NCBI GenBank assembly: GCA_024693365.1
Contig: JAILLF010000043.1
Location: 62,001-126,000 of the forward strand
Origin: Acetatifactor sp.
GTDB lineage: Bacteria > Bacillota > Clostridia > Lachnospirales > Lachnospiraceae
Length of the DNA stretch: 64,000 bases
Direction: 5' to 3'
Below the pieces are notes generated by a model, which did not search any database, was not told where the DNA came from, and saw nothing but the letters and a program-made list of their open reading frames with translations. Positions 46,620-57,298 of this stretch are shown here, in pieces. The stretch's first letter is position 1; each line of letters starts with the position of its first letter. Both the position numbers and the translations under genes were made by a program.

Positions 46620-47066
46620 ATGCTAAAGTATGAGCAGTGGTTACAATCCATTGGATATTTGCAGGAGCAGATTGAGGATTTCTTTCAGATGACAAAGTAT
46701 CTGGATCAGGAGCAGGTGTATATCCCGGATCTGGTTCCTACCGCAGAGACGATGTACGTGCAGGAACGTCTGGAAGCATTTTGTCATGAGCTTGAAGAAG
46801 CGTATTATCAGGTAAAGCGCCTGAACGCGCAGGTGGTGCTTGAAGGACGGCTTCGCCTGGGAGCAAACGGCCGCTATTGGCTGGAGAATGAGGAGCTGAC
46901 CTGCGGACGCAGCGTCGAACTCTTGTACAATGACGGAAAGGGCGTGTCAAACATCGAATCCTGGCATGCAGGCCGCATTGACCACAATGGTACAAAATAT
47001 TATTTTACCGGAAACCGCAATCTACAGTTGGAGGGCGTGACCGCGCGCCTGAAGCAACATCTGTAA
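46620..47066 (+). CDS. DUF5348-like hypothetical protein
   Basis: LRLGANGRYWLENEELTCGRSVELL. Confidence 0.55.
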   Translation: MLKYEQWLQSIGYLQEQIEDFFQMTKYLDQEQVYIPDLVPTAETMYVQERLEAFCHELEEAYYQVKRLNAQVVLEGRLRLGANGRYWLENEELTCGRSVELLYNDGKGVSNIESWHAGRIDHNGTKYYFTGNRNLQLEGVTARLKQHL

Positions 47067-47398
47067 GTTGATCCGGGAGCGAGGGACAAGGGATTGTCCC
47101 TTGACTTTTGCAGTGCGGTTTTATAGAATTGTGATTTGGGAATGTCGTCAGGGCAAAGCCTTGGCGTTCCGATACAGTAAAGTGATCCCATTCCGGCGGA
47201 GGATGGGGGGATCATTAGCGCCTGGACCGTAATTGGTTGACGAGGGTTGGCAGTTATCGAAAGACTCGGCGGATGCTGCCACGGTCACCGCGGGTCGTCA
47301 CGGAGAGAGCAAAAAGCGGAATGAAAACCGTAACAGAGGCTCTTCGGACGCGGAACAAAAATATGAATGAAACATATCATTCATGATAAGGAGATTTT

Positions 47399-48055
47399 AT
47401 GTATACGATTAATGATTTGTATGACTTGGATCATACTCTGGCAAAGGATTATCTTTCTCAGTTTACCTATCCCTGGGAGGCGCTGAAGGGCATTAAGGAC
47501 ATGATCCTTGCCCTGGGCGAGACGCTTGGTGACGATTATGAGGAGGTATCCGAGCACGTTTGGGTACACAAGACCGCAACGGTATTCCCTTCCGCATATC
47601 TTGGCGCGCCCTGCATCATTGGACCTGAGACGGAAGTAAGACACGGCGCGTTCATCAGGGGATCAGCTTTGGTTGGCGCAAACTGCGTGGTTGGTAACTC
47701 CGTTGAGCTTAAGAACGTAATCCTTTTTGACCACGTACAGACGCCGCATTATAACTACGTTGGCGACAGTATTCTTGGTTATTACAGCCATATGGGTGCG
47801 GGATCCATCACCTCCAACGTAAAGAGCGACAAGCAGCTGGTTGTCGTTCACAATGGCACGGAAAAGATGGAGACTGGAATGAAAAAATTCGGCGCCATGC
47901 TGGGTGATCACGTAGAGGTTGGCTGTAATGCAGTCTGCAACCCCGGTACCGTGATCGGCAGAAACAGCAACGTATATCCCACCTCATGCGTGAGAGGCGT
48001 TGTGCCCGCTAACAGCATTTATAAGAACAGCGGTGAGATCGTCGAGAAGAACTAA
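47399..48055 (+). CDS. Left-handed beta-helix nucleotidyl/acyltransferase-like (GlmU-like)
   Basis: Hexapeptide-like VFPSAYLGAPCIIGPETEVRHGAFIRGSALVGANCVVGN. Confidence 0.8.
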   Translation: MYTINDLYDLDHTLAKDYLSQFTYPWEALKGIKDMILALGETLGDDYEEVSEHVWVHKTATVFPSAYLGAPCIIGPETEVRHGAFIRGSALVGANCVVGNSVELKNVILFDHVQTPHYNYVGDSILGYYSHMGAGSITSNVKSDKQLVVVHNGTEKMETGMKKFGAMLGDHVEVGCNAVCNPGTVIGRNSNVYPTSCVRGVVPANSIYKNSGEIVEKN

Positions 48056-48136
48056 CCGGATGGGGCGTTCAAAGCCCGCCGGCATTTACGGCACGGAAAT
48101 TAAATAAAGCATATTGATTAGGGAGAAAAATAGAAT

Positions 48137-48928
48137 ATGAGAGTAGTTATTCAGGATAATTACGAAAAAATGTGTAAGTGGGCAGCAAATTACATTGCAG
48201 GCAAAATCAACGCACACAAGGAAGCCCGTCCTTTTGTTCTGGGACTTCCCACCGGTTCCTCACCCATTGGCGTTTATAAGGAGCTGGCAAGAATGAACAA
48301 GGCCGGCGAGGTTTCCTTTGCAAACGTGGTAACCTTCAACATGGATGAGTATTTGGGCCTCCCTCACGAGCATGACCAGAGCTACTGGTACTTCATGCAT
48401 GACAATTTCTTCAATCATCTGGTGGACATGAAGCCCGAGAATATCAATATTCTGAACGGCATGACCGATGATCCGGAGGGAGAGTGTGCAAGATATGAAG
48501 AAAAGATCGCTTCCTACGGCGGCATCGACCTGTTCATGGGCGGCATCGGCGTTGACGGTCACATTGCATTCAACGAGCCTTATACCAGCCTTTCCTCCCG
48601 CACGGGCGTGAGAGATCTGACCACGGATACCAGAATCGTGAACAGCCGTTTCTTCGGGAATGATCCCGAGAAGGTTCCTGCAAAGGCACTTTCCGTAGGC
48701 GTTGGTACCGTGACCGATTCCAAGGAGGTTCTGATCCTCATCAATGGTCACAACAAGGCAAGGGCTCTGGCGGCAACCGTTGAAGGCGGCGTTTCCCAGA
48801 AATGGACCTGCTCCGCACTGCAGATGCACAATGCGGCAATTCTTGCAGTTGATGAGGCGGCATGCGGTGAACTCACTGTTGACACATACAAGTATTTCCT
48901 GGACATCGAGAGAAAGGAGAGACTGTAA
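48137..48928 (+). CDS. nagB: Glucosamine-6-phosphate deaminase
   Basis: [39 protein letters not shown]. Confidence 0.94.
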   Translation: MRVVIQDNYEKMCKWAANYIAGKINAHKEARPFVLGLPTGSSPIGVYKELARMNKAGEVSFANVVTFNMDEYLGLPHEHDQSYWYFMHDNFFNHLVDMKPENINILNGMTDDPEGECARYEEKIASYGGIDLFMGGIGVDGHIAFNEPYTSLSSRTGVRDLTTDTRIVNSRFFGNDPEKVPAKALSVGVGTVTDSKEVLILINGHNKARALAATVEGGVSQKWTCSALQMHNAAILAVDEAACGELTVDTYKYFLDIERKERL

Positions 48929-48930
48929 TC

Positions 48931-50277
48931 ATGGGTAAGTATTTCGGCACTGACGGCTTCCGCGGCGAGGCTAACAAGGATCTGAATTTTGAGCATGCAG
49001 TGAAGATTGGCCGGTTCCTCGGCTGGTATTACGGAGCAAGAGAGGGGAAGAAGGCCAAGGTCGTGATCGGCAAGGACACGAGAAGATCCAGCTACATGTT
49101 TGAGTATGCACTCTGCACGGGCCTGATGGCGAGCGGCGCTGATGCTTACATCATGCACGTAACTACGACACCCTCCGTTGCATACATCACCAGAGTGGAT
49201 GATTTTGACTGCGGCATCATGATCTCCGCATCCCATAACCCTTACTATGACAATGGCATTAAGCTCTTGAATGGCAATGGCGAGAAGATGGATGAGGAGA
49301 CCATTCTGAAGGTTGAGGATTACATTGACGGCAAGATCGAGGTTCCCGTTGCGGAACGAAATGAGATCGGACGCACCGTGGACTACGTGGCAGGAAGAAA
49401 CCGTTATATCGGATTTCTGATCTCCCTGTCTAAGTACAGCTTCAAGGACGTGAAGGTTGGTTTGGACGTTGCTAACGGTGCTGCATGGCAGATCGCCCGC
49501 GGCGTGTTCGAGGCCCTTGGCGCAAAGCTCTACGTGATGAACGATCACCCGGACGGATATAACATCAATACGGACTGCGGAAGCACGCACATTGAGCATC
49601 TGCAGAAATTTGTTGTTGATAACGGCCTTGACGTTGGTTTTGCATTTGACGGTGACGCGGACAGGTGTCTGGTCGTAGACGAGAAGGGCAACGTCGTTAC
49701 CGGCGATCACGTGCTTTACATTTACGGCCTGTACATGAAGGAGCGCGGAAAGCTTCTGAACAACAAGGTTGTTACAACGATCATGAGTAACTTTGGTCTG
49801 TACAAGGCACTGGATAAGGTTGGCATTGAGTACGAGAAGACCAAGGTTGGCGACAAGTACGTATATGAGAACATGGTACAGACCGGCAACCGCATCGGCG
49901 GTGAGCAGAGCGGTCATACCATCTTCCTGAAGTATGAGACGACCGGTGACGGCATCGTTACGGCGCTGAAGATGATGGAGGTAATGTTGGCAAAGGGCAA
50001 GCCCATGAGCGAGCTTGCGGCACCCGTGGTATTCTATCCTCAGGTGCTCAAGAACGTCCGCGTGAAGAGCAAGCCTGACGCGCAGAATGATCCTGACGTA
50101 CAGGCAGCAGTGAAGAAGGTGGCAGACGAACTCGGCGATACCGGACGCATTCTGGTTCGCGAAAGCGGTACCGAGCCCGTGATTCGCGTGATGGTTGAGG
50201 CAGAGAGCGATGAAATTTGCGAGAAGTACGTAGATTCCGTCATCGAAGTCATCAAGGCAAAGGGCCACATTGCATAA
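48931..50277 (+). CDS. glmM: Phosphoglucosamine mutase
   Basis: KYFGTDGFRGEAN, MISASHNPYYDNGIK, AFDGDADRCLVVDE. Confidence 0.92.
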   Translation: MGKYFGTDGFRGEANKDLNFEHAVKIGRFLGWYYGAREGKKAKVVIGKDTRRSSYMFEYALCTGLMASGADAYIMHVTTTPSVAYITRVDDFDCGIMISASHNPYYDNGIKLLNGNGEKMDEETILKVEDYIDGKIEVPVAERNEIGRTVDYVAGRNRYIGFLISLSKYSFKDVKVGLDVANGAAWQIARGVFEALGAKLYVMNDHPDGYNINTDCGSTHIEHLQKFVVDNGLDVGFAFDGDADRCLVVDEKGNVVTGDHVLYIYGLYMKERGKLLNNKVVTTIMSNFGLYKALDKVGIEYEKTKVGDKYVYENMVQTGNRIGGEQSGHTIFLKYETTGDGIVTALKMMEVMLAKGKPMSELAAPVVFYPQVLKNVRVKSKPDAQNDPDVQAAVKKVADELGDTGRILVRESGTEPVIRVMVEAESDEICEKYVDSVIEVIKAKGHIA

Positions 50278-50301
50278 TTTAATTTCATAAAACAAAAATT
50301 A

Positions 50302-50338
50302 CGCCCCGCAGAAGGAAGGTTCTGCGGGGCTTTTTTGG
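50302..50338 (+). terminator. Rho-independent terminator
   Basis: CCCCGCAGAAGGAAGGTTCTGCGGGGCTTTTTT. Confidence 0.88.
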
Positions 50339-50418
50339 GGGAAATAAATAAGAGAAGAAGGTTGGTTTAGTTAATAAATTACGCCGGCCGGGGTACAGGA
50401 AATGGTTACGGAATATAT

Positions 50419-50829
50419 TCATTTTTGAATTGAAGTCACATAGATGTTTGCAGGTCGGGATTGAAGAAAAAGTTGGTGTTCCTGCCAAAATAAATATCCC
50501 CCAAAGATGGCAGCAACGAACATTAGCGTACAGAGAAAAAATGCTGTGCGTTTCAGAAAATAACGGATGCTTATGAAGGAGTAAAAGGATTTTAAATCCA
50601 TTTCTGAAAGATAAAAATAAATTATGTCATGGGGCTCGCCAAATTCCTTGTAAAAATCTTCCATGCAGGTGAGCGAAGAGGAGTCGCCGGCATCCAGGCG
50701 CTCGTCAATTATCGCTTCCATGCGGTACAGGTACGCCCGCTCTTCCTTACGCATGATTGGGAACAAGGCACGCAACTGAGTCAAATACGCTTTCTTCAGC
50801 AGAACTTGCTGATTCCGGTTCAGGCGCAT
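50419..50829 (-). CDS. Small membrane protein paired with PadR regulator
   Basis: Cytoplasmic helical N-terminus then a TM; overlaps PadR gene end. Confidence 0.6.
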   Translation of the reverse strand: MRLNRNQQVLLKKAYLTQLRALFPIMRKEERAYLYRMEAIIDERLDAGDSSSLTCMEDFYKEFGEPHDIIYFYLSEMDLKSFYSFISIRYFLKRTAFFLCTLMFVAAIFGGYLFWQEHQLFLQSRPANIYVTSIQK

Positions 50830-51166
50830 CCTTTTGAATCTCCTTTCCTAAGATTTTGTCAATGCCGATGGAAGTTAAACGATAGGAAGTAAGCAGTTCA
50901 ACAAGATACTCTTTGCCTGGGGCTTCCAGACGGTAATAGACGCGCATTCGTTTTCTGCCGACCAGCTTGGAATACTCGCTGATCATCCCTTCGTTTTCCA
51001 ACTTGTAAGTTGCCGTATAGATGGTGTTTTGATTAATTTTAAGACGCCCTTCCGAAAGCTCTGAAACCGCTTTTGTAATCTCATAAACATAGCAATCCTT
51101 TTGGTTTAGAAAGTAAAGGACCAGCATGTCCGTAATGCCGCTGATAAAATAATTTTTTCCTGCCAT
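50747..51166 (-). CDS. PadR family transcriptional regulator
   Basis: DMLVLYFLNQKDCYVYEITKAV...INQNTIYTATYKLENEGMISEY. Confidence 0.88.
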   Translation of the reverse strand: MAGKNYFISGITDMLVLYFLNQKDCYVYEITKAVSELSEGRLKINQNTIYTATYKLENEGMISEYSKLVGRKRMRVYYRLEAPGKEYLVELLTSYRLTSIGIDKILGKEIQKDAPEPESASSAEESVFDSVACLVPNHA

Positions 51167-51389
51167 AAATAAGACCTCCGTTAAGTGACATACATAAAAT
51201 TTAACATAAATAAATAATAGCACATAATATTTATAATATCAATACTACGGAGGATAAAATAAATATTGACAAGAATAATAAACGAAAGTAAAATGAAAGC
51301 ATGAAAAGATGAAAGGTGATGATTCCGATGGAGAACGTGGTTTTGTAACTTGTTGATTTTGATTGACATGGAATGAAGGTACAAGCACA

Positions 51390-51485
51390 ATGAAGAAAAT
51401 GATGAAGCTCATAATAGTTGCATGCCTGACAATGGCATTTGTTTTAATGCCCGTAAAATACAGTTTCGCGGCATGTTTATTGTAG
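51390..51485 (+). pseudogene. 31-aa signal-peptide-like ORF fragment next to IS element
   Basis: MKKMMKLIIVACLTMAFVLMPVKYSFAACLL*. Confidence 0.4.
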
Positions 51486-51494
51486 GGCAATCCC

Positions 51495-51950
51495 TTATAA
51501 AACCCCCTGCTATGCAGGGGAACAACAGATGCTTTAGCTTACGGTAAAAAACCTCCCATGCTATAATAACTGAGGTTCGCCAACCAAGTTAAAAAGCAAA
51601 GGAGGAAGGGCGTCGAAATTATAGAGGCTGAGATATGTCCGGATCACGTGCACATGTTGGTTCGAATTCCGCCGAGCGTGAGTGTGTCAAGCTTTGTAGG
51701 ATATCTGAAAGGGAAAAGCACTTTGATGATATTTGAAAGACATGCAAACCTGAAATACAAGTACGGAAATCGACAGTTTTGGTGCAGAGGCTATTACGTA
51801 GATACTGTAGGGAAAAATGCAAAAAAGATCCAAGAGTATATCCAGAACCAACTGAAAGAGGATCTGGAATACGACCAAATGACACTAAAAGAGTATATAG
51901 ACCCGTTCACGGGTGAGCCGGTAAAACAAAGCAAATAAAAATTTGTTCCG
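51495..51950 (+). mobile_element. Degenerate IS200/IS605-family element
   Basis: Subterminal CCCCTGCTATGCAGGGG hairpin, SD, then tnpA body lacking its start. Confidence 0.8.
51606..51938 (+). pseudogene. tnpA: N-terminally deleted IS200/IS605 TnpA (Y1 HUH transposase)
   Basis: KGVEIIEAEICPDHVHMLVRIPPSVSVSSFVGYLKGKSTLMIF...FWCRGYYVDTVG...YIQNQL. Confidence 0.88.
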
Positions 51951-52023
51951 ACTATTGATTAATGAAGACCATAAGGCTAAGCAATCATGTTAATAACGCG
52001 TTTTTTATGTGAGGGGGTTAACC

Positions 52024-53265
52024 GTGAAACTTAAAAAGACAATTCTGAAATCTTTTCTTATAATGATGGTGTTATGTGCCTGCGCTAACGAGAAAAAGGG
52101 CCCAGAGGAGCTGGAGATTGTAATGACTGACGGAGAACCCGTAAGCAGGGAGGAAGAGTTAGCCATGCCAGAAACCGATGCGGTAATTACTATGAATGGA
52201 CCGGAAGGATTTCAAAAGAAAGGCGAGGGAAACGCGGAACCGATTTTTTTTATGAGTGGAGATCGATGCACGGGGACGGAACCAGTGACGGGACTGAACT
52301 GGGGCATCAGTGAATTCGCTTATAACGGGGAGAAGGTTTACTTGCTGAAGGCATATTCCGTCCCAATGGCGCAACTGTGGGAAAAGTACGAAATTTTGGA
52401 AATGGATCCTAAAACCAACGGGCAAAGGCTTCTTGTGGAAAAGCCGAACATCCACCTTTTAAATGAGTTTAATGCGAGCGGAAAGTACTTATATTGGGTG
52501 GAATACTGCGATCGGGTGGACGAATCGGGAGAAATTTACGTCGTATACCGGATTATGCAGTATAACCTGGAAACGCAAAAGGAAAAGCTTCTTGGCGAGA
52601 GGGATGGTCGCAAGTATGATGAAATATGCTTGACGGTGGATGACAATTACGTAACGTGGTATGACAGCCTGTGGGAAGGTGAAACAACGGAAGGAATGCA
52701 TTCCATTGCAGTTTATGACGTGTGAAAACAGCAATTTGTTGCCATGCCGGAATCCATGAAAGTAAGAAAGCATTCTGGCTACGTAAGGCTGCCTGTTTGC
52801 GATCAGGGGATTACGTTTTTCTCAGAGAGCGATGAGGGAGAAATAATCATTCGAAGGATGCAACTAGATACGAGAGAACTGACGGATCTGAAAATTGAGG
52901 TCGACCGAACAAAACGAAATCCCGTGAGCTGTTTTTCCACAAAGGAATATTTCGGTTACCTTACGGAATACGGAACGGGCACTTGCTATGCGTACGAACT
53001 GAAATCATCAAAACTGTATTCCATAAAAGCCCAGGACGTTTCAAAAAAATACTTTGCCGGCGACAAACTGTACGCGTGCCCCACGGACGAGCAAGAAGCG
53101 GTATGCTATGACCTGGGTAATGCGTCGGTTTACGTTTATAACTTGGGAGAGTATGTCGGGTATAAATTCATCAAGGGAGCCGGAGACGTGCCGCTTCTCG
53201 AAATACGTGATCCAAAGTCTAACGGAATTGGTATTGTAAGAATTTATTCGGACAGTATGTATTAA
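52024..53265 (+). pseudogene. Putative lipoprotein (beta-propeller-like) interrupted by an in-frame TGA at 52723-52725
   Basis: ORFs 52009-52725 and 52744-53265 share the same frame with only the TGA between them. Confidence 0.65.
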
Positions 53266-53515
53266 ATTCATGGCCAGCAAAGAGTGATAAAATGAATGAG
53301 CATAGAACAAGTCGGATTTTTAATATGACGTTACGGTGAGATTCTGCTCAGCATGCAGGTAAAGAAAAAAAGGATAAGAGAAATGGACTTTGACATTTCC
53401 GGAGAATTGTGCTAGTTTATTATGTATGGATGCTTTAAAGCGTCATAGTTTAAAGCAAAAAATTGCGTGGGTTAAACTAGCTCATGGCGATGGAACGTGC
53501 AGGAGGAGAACGGAA

Positions 53516-55156
53516 ATGCCGGTTACGGACTTATTGGAACGAAATCATAAGTTATACGGGGATGAGGTGGCGTTGGTGGAATTGAACCCCAGCATGCCTG
53601 ACACAAGAAAGACGACCTGGAAGGAGTACGACTTGGTACAGCCGACAAGTTCCACGCCGTATCGCCGTGAGATTACGTGGAGCATCTTTGATGAGAAGGC
53701 AAACCGCGTGGCAAACATGCTGTTATCCCGCGGCATTCAAAAAGGGGACCGCGTGGCAATCCTGATGTTTAACTGTCTGGAGTGGCTTCCCATTTACTTT
53801 GGCATTTTAAAGACTGGTGCCATCGCAGTACCTTTTAATTTCCGCTTTGCGGCAGACGAGATCCAGTATTGCGCCGACCTTGCTGAAGTGCACGTGTTGT
53901 TCTTTGGTCCCGAGTTTATTGGCCGTATCGAATCCATTGAAGAAAAGCTCAGCAAGGGCAGACTCCTCATTTACGTGGGCGACGGATGCCCCACGTTTGC
54001 GGAGAGCTATCGCGAGCTTGTGGCAGACTGTTCCAGTCAGGCACCGCTGGTACGCCTGGAGGAAGAGGACGACGCGGCAATTTATTTCTCTTCAGGAACC
54101 ACGGGCTTCCCCAAGGCAATCTTACATAATCATGAGAGTCTGACGCAGGCGGCTCAGATGGAGCAAAAGCACCATCTGACGGGTCGTGACGACGTATTCC
54201 TTTGCATTCCGCCCTTGTATCATACCGGTGCGAAATTCCATTGGATGGGAAGTCTTTGTGCAGGAAGCCGGGCCGTTCTCTTAAAGGGAACCTCGCCTGA
54301 GATCATTCTGGACGCCGTTTCCAAGGAGCATTGTACCATCGTTTGGCTCTTGGTGCCTTGGGCGCAGGACATTTTGGAAGCGCTGGATCGCGGTGACTTA
54401 AAGCTTTCGGATTATCAGCTCGATCAGTGGAGACTAATGCACATTGGCGCACAGCCCGTTCCGCCTTCCCTGATCAAGCATTGGAAGGAATATTTCCCGA
54501 ATCATGCATATGACACGAACTATGGCCTTTCCGAGTCCACCGGCCCCGGCTGCGTGCATCTGGGCATTGAAAACATTCACAAGGTAGGTGCCATCGGCGT
54601 ACCCGGTTATCGCTGGAAATGCAAGATCGTGGATGAAAACGGCGAGACCGTAAAGCAAGGAGACGTGGGCGAGCTTTGCGTGAAGGGCCCCGGCGTCATG
54701 ACTTGTTATTACAACGATCCCAAGGCAACGGCAGAGACCTTGAAGGACGGTTGGCTCTATACCGGAGACATGGCAATGCAGGACGAGGATGGCTTCATCT
54801 TCCTGGTAGACCGCAAGAAAGACGTGATCGTCAGCGGCGGTGAGAACATTTATCCCGTTCAGATCGAGAATTTCCTCGCGGCATATGACAAGGTCAGCGA
54901 CGTGGCAGTAATCGGACTTCCCGACAAGAGACTTGGTGAAATCACCGGCGCGATTATCCAGATCAAGGATGGCATGACCTGCACGGAAGAGGAGATCGAA
55001 GAATATTGCAAGGGCCTTCCCCGTTACAAGAGACCGAAGAAGATCATCTTTGCGGACGTGCCCAGAAACGCTACCGGTAAGATCGAGAAGCCTGCACTGC
55101 GCAAGAAATACGGCGCGGAATATCTGGTTGCCCAGCAGAATGAAGTAGAGGCATAA
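53516..55156 (+). CDS. AMP-dependent acyl-CoA ligase
   Basis: IYFSSGTTGFPKAILHNHES, YGLSESTGPGC, GWLYTGDMAMQDEDGF. Confidence 0.92.
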   Translation: MPVTDLLERNHKLYGDEVALVELNPSMPDTRKTTWKEYDLVQPTSSTPYRREITWSIFDEKANRVANMLLSRGIQKGDRVAILMFNCLEWLPIYFGILKTGAIAVPFNFRFAADEIQYCADLAEVHVLFFGPEFIGRIESIEEKLSKGRLLIYVGDGCPTFAESYRELVADCSSQAPLVRLEEEDDAAIYFSSGTTGFPKAILHNHESLTQAAQMEQKHHLTGRDDVFLCIPPLYHTGAKFHWMGSLCAGSRAVLLKGTSPEIILDAVSKEHCTIVWLLVPWAQDILEALDRGDLKLSDYQLDQWRLMHIGAQPVPPSLIKHWKEYFPNHAYDTNYGLSESTGPGCVHLGIENIHKVGAIGVPGYRWKCKIVDENGETVKQGDVGELCVKGPGVMTCYYNDPKATAETLKDGWLYTGDMAMQDEDGFIFLVDRKKDVIVSGGENIYPVQIENFLAAYDKVSDVAVIGLPDKRLGEITGAIIQIKDGMTCTEEEIEEYCKGLPRYKRPKKIIFADVPRNATGKIEKPALRKKYGAEYLVAQQNEVEA

Positions 55157-55207
55157 TGCACAATATAAAGCGTAGCAAATGATGGAGCGATGAAAAGACT
55201 AAATTAT

Positions 55208-55242
55208 AAGCAGTCGTGGGATGATCCTGCGGCTGCTTTTGT
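55208..55242 (+). terminator. Putative terminator
   Basis: AAGCAGTCGTGGGATGATCCTGCGGCTGCTTTTG. Confidence 0.7.
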
Positions 55243-55330
55243 GAATTGAAATTGTATAAAATTGTGCAAACATTTTTATCAAAAAAAGTATTGACTTTTA
55301 TACGTGAACAAGATATAATACATTTTGTTC

Positions 55331-55414
55331 GCAGGAATGGCGGAATTGGCAGACGCGCACGGTTCAGGTCCGTGTGGTGGCAACACCATGAGGGTTCAAG
55401 TCCCTCTTTCTGCA
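55331..55414 (+). tRNA. tRNA-Leu (anticodon CAG)
   Basis: Type II tRNA: CACGG-TTCAGGT-CCGTG anticodon arm, long variable arm, GGTTCAAGTCC T arm. Confidence 0.93.
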
Positions 55415-55417
55415 CGA

Positions 55418-55456
55418 AGGAAAAAGCAAACCATGTGTTTGCTTTTTTTGTTTTTA
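55418..55456 (+). terminator. Rho-independent terminator after tRNA-Leu
   Basis: AAAAGCAAACCATGTGTTTGCTTTTTTTG. Confidence 0.8.
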
Positions 55457-55617
55457 GAGGAATAAACTATTGACGCAAAATGGAATTTACTAAATTTTCA
55501 TAATTGAAGATAAACAATTACACTTTTTTTATTTTTTAAACACAGAATGAACACAATTCTCGGATAGAATGTATTTAGATAGTTACAAGTTAACTATCTC
55601 CCCCCCTCATAAGAAAG

Positions 55618-55656
55618 TGGAAGAGCCGCACGATAGTGTGGCTCTTCCGCTTTTTC
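55618..55656 (+). terminator. Hairpin with T tract
   Basis: GGAAGAGCCGCACGATAGTGTGGCTCTTCCGCTTTTT. Confidence 0.7.
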
Positions 55657-55741
55657 TGCATATATTAAGATATAGGAATCCTTAAGAATTCTTTCCTTGA
55701 ATGGAAGGAATTCCTATGGTAAAGTGATAGGAGGGCAGTCA

Positions 55742-57298
55742 GTGACCATAAGGGAACTGTTGACGGGATCAGATGCCTTGTTTTTACGGGGGGATGAAGA
55801 CCGGGAAGTAAAGGGGATCACTGCTGATTCCGGGAAGGTAGTGCCCGGAACGGTATTTTTTTGTATCAAGGGAATGGTGCGAGACGGAGCGGATTATGCC
55901 AAGGAAGCCGTGGAACGCGGCGCAGTGGCACTGATTGCGGAGCTTGAGACGGACGATGCTCCGTGGGTGACGGAGACCATTCCTGACAAGACGCCGTGGA
56001 CGCATGACGGCAGATTGCAAAGGCTTTTGGTGAACGTGGGAGAGAGCGTTGCGGTTGTGTGCGTTGGGAACGTGCGAAAGGCATTGGCGCATGCAAGCGA
56101 CGCATGGAACGGGCACCCATCCGGAAAGCTTGTCACCATTGGCGTTACGGGAACCAAGGGGAAGACGACGACCACGTACCTGATCAAGTCCATATTGGAA
56201 AATGCAGGGCGCAGGGTTGGCTTGATCGGAACGAATGAAGTGATCATAGGACGAAGGCATTTGGCTGCCGGGAACACAACGCCGGACGCACCGTTGCTCC
56301 ATGATTATTTCCGGCAGATGGTGGAGGAGGGTTTGGACACTGTCGTAATGGAGGTTTCCTCACAGGCCATAAAGCAAAGCCGTACTGACGGCATCTTGTT
56401 TGATTACGGGATATTTACGAATCTTTCGCCTGATCACGTGACACCGGGCGAGCATCGTGATTTTGAAGAATATTTAGAATGCAAGCGGGAGCTTTTCAGA
56501 CAATGCAGGATAGGGATCATCAACGGGGACGATCCCTATGCGCAAAGGATTACGGAGGGGTGTACCTGCAAAATCGAGACCTATGGCCTAAACGAGGAGA
56601 ATGAGCTTCAGGCCCGAAACGTAACGTTAGAGCGCTTTGACGGGAAGCCGGGTGTCCGTTTCCAAACGGCGGGTCTCATGAGTTTTGAGGCAAGGCTTCC
56701 CATGCCTGGTAGTTTTAGCGTTTATAATGCGCTTGCCGCCATTTATTTATGCAAACATTTTCACGTAAGGGAATCCGACGTGCAAAGGTCGCTTGCGGCC
56801 GCAAAAGTAAAGGGCCGGATCGAAACAGTTCTTGAGAAGGATGGATATGTTGTTTTGATTGACTATGCACATAATCCCATGGCGCTTTCCAGCCTGCTGG
56901 AGACCTTGCGGGCCTATCATCCGGGGCGCTTGATCTGCCTGTTTGGCTGCGGGGGTGACCGCCCGGTCATGAGACGAAGACTTATGGGACGCATCAGCGG
57001 AGAAAAGGCGGATCTAACCATTGTAACGGATGACAATCCGAGGGGCGAGGACGCCGCGACAATCCGGGAACAGATTGCAGAGGGCATCAGGGAGGTTCGA
57101 GGGAATTTCTTAATGATTCCGGGACGGCGTGAAGCCATACGACAGGCGCTTTCCATGGCGAAAGAGGGAGATTTGATCGTGCTTGCGGGAAAGGGGCACG
57201 AAACCTATCAGGAAATTAAGGGAAAGACGTATCCCTTGGACGAAAGAGACATTATACGGGAGATTGAAGATAAAACATGCTATATGCAGACGTCATAG
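55742..57298 (+). CDS. UDP-N-acetylmuramyl-tripeptide synthetase (MurE-like)
   Basis: VTIGVTGTKGKTTTTYLIKSIL; TPDAPLLHDYFRQMVEEGLDTVVMEVSSQAI. Confidence 0.9.
   Translation: MTIRELLTGSDALFLRGDEDREVKGITADSGKVVPGTVFFCIKGMVRDGADYAKEAVERGAVALIAELETDDAPWVTETIPDKTPWTHDGRLQRLLVNVGESVAVVCVGNVRKALAHASDAWNGHPSGKLVTIGVTGTKGKTTTTYLIKSILENAGRRVGLIGTNEVIIGRRHLAAGNTTPDAPLLHDYFRQMVEEGLDTVVMEVSSQAIKQSRTDGILFDYGIFTNLSPDHVTPGEHRDFEEYLECKRELFRQCRIGIINGDDPYAQRITEGCTCKIETYGLNEENELQARNVTLERFDGKPGVRFQTAGLMSFEARLPMPGSFSVYNALAAIYLCKHFHVRESDVQRSLAAAKVKGRIETVLEKDGYVVLIDYAHNPMALSSLLETLRAYHPGRLICLFGCGGDRPVMRRRLMGRISGEKADLTIVTDDNPRGEDAATIREQIAEGIREVRGNFLMIPGRREAIRQALSMAKEGDLIVLAGKGHETYQEIKGKTYPLDERDIIREIEDKTCYMQTS

Noticed and set aside
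48748-50295. 515-aa minus-strand ORF opposite nagB/glmM
   Set aside because: Fully antisense to well-conserved genes; His/Leu/Val/Cys-rich composition is expected from reverse-complemented biased codons.
52723-52725. Selenocysteine or reassigned UGA codon
   Set aside because: No SECIS-like hairpin recognised, no known selenoprotein context, and other genes here use TGA as a normal stop (e.g. 4620, 26073 neighbourhood, 55-60 kb genes); nonsense mutation is simpler.
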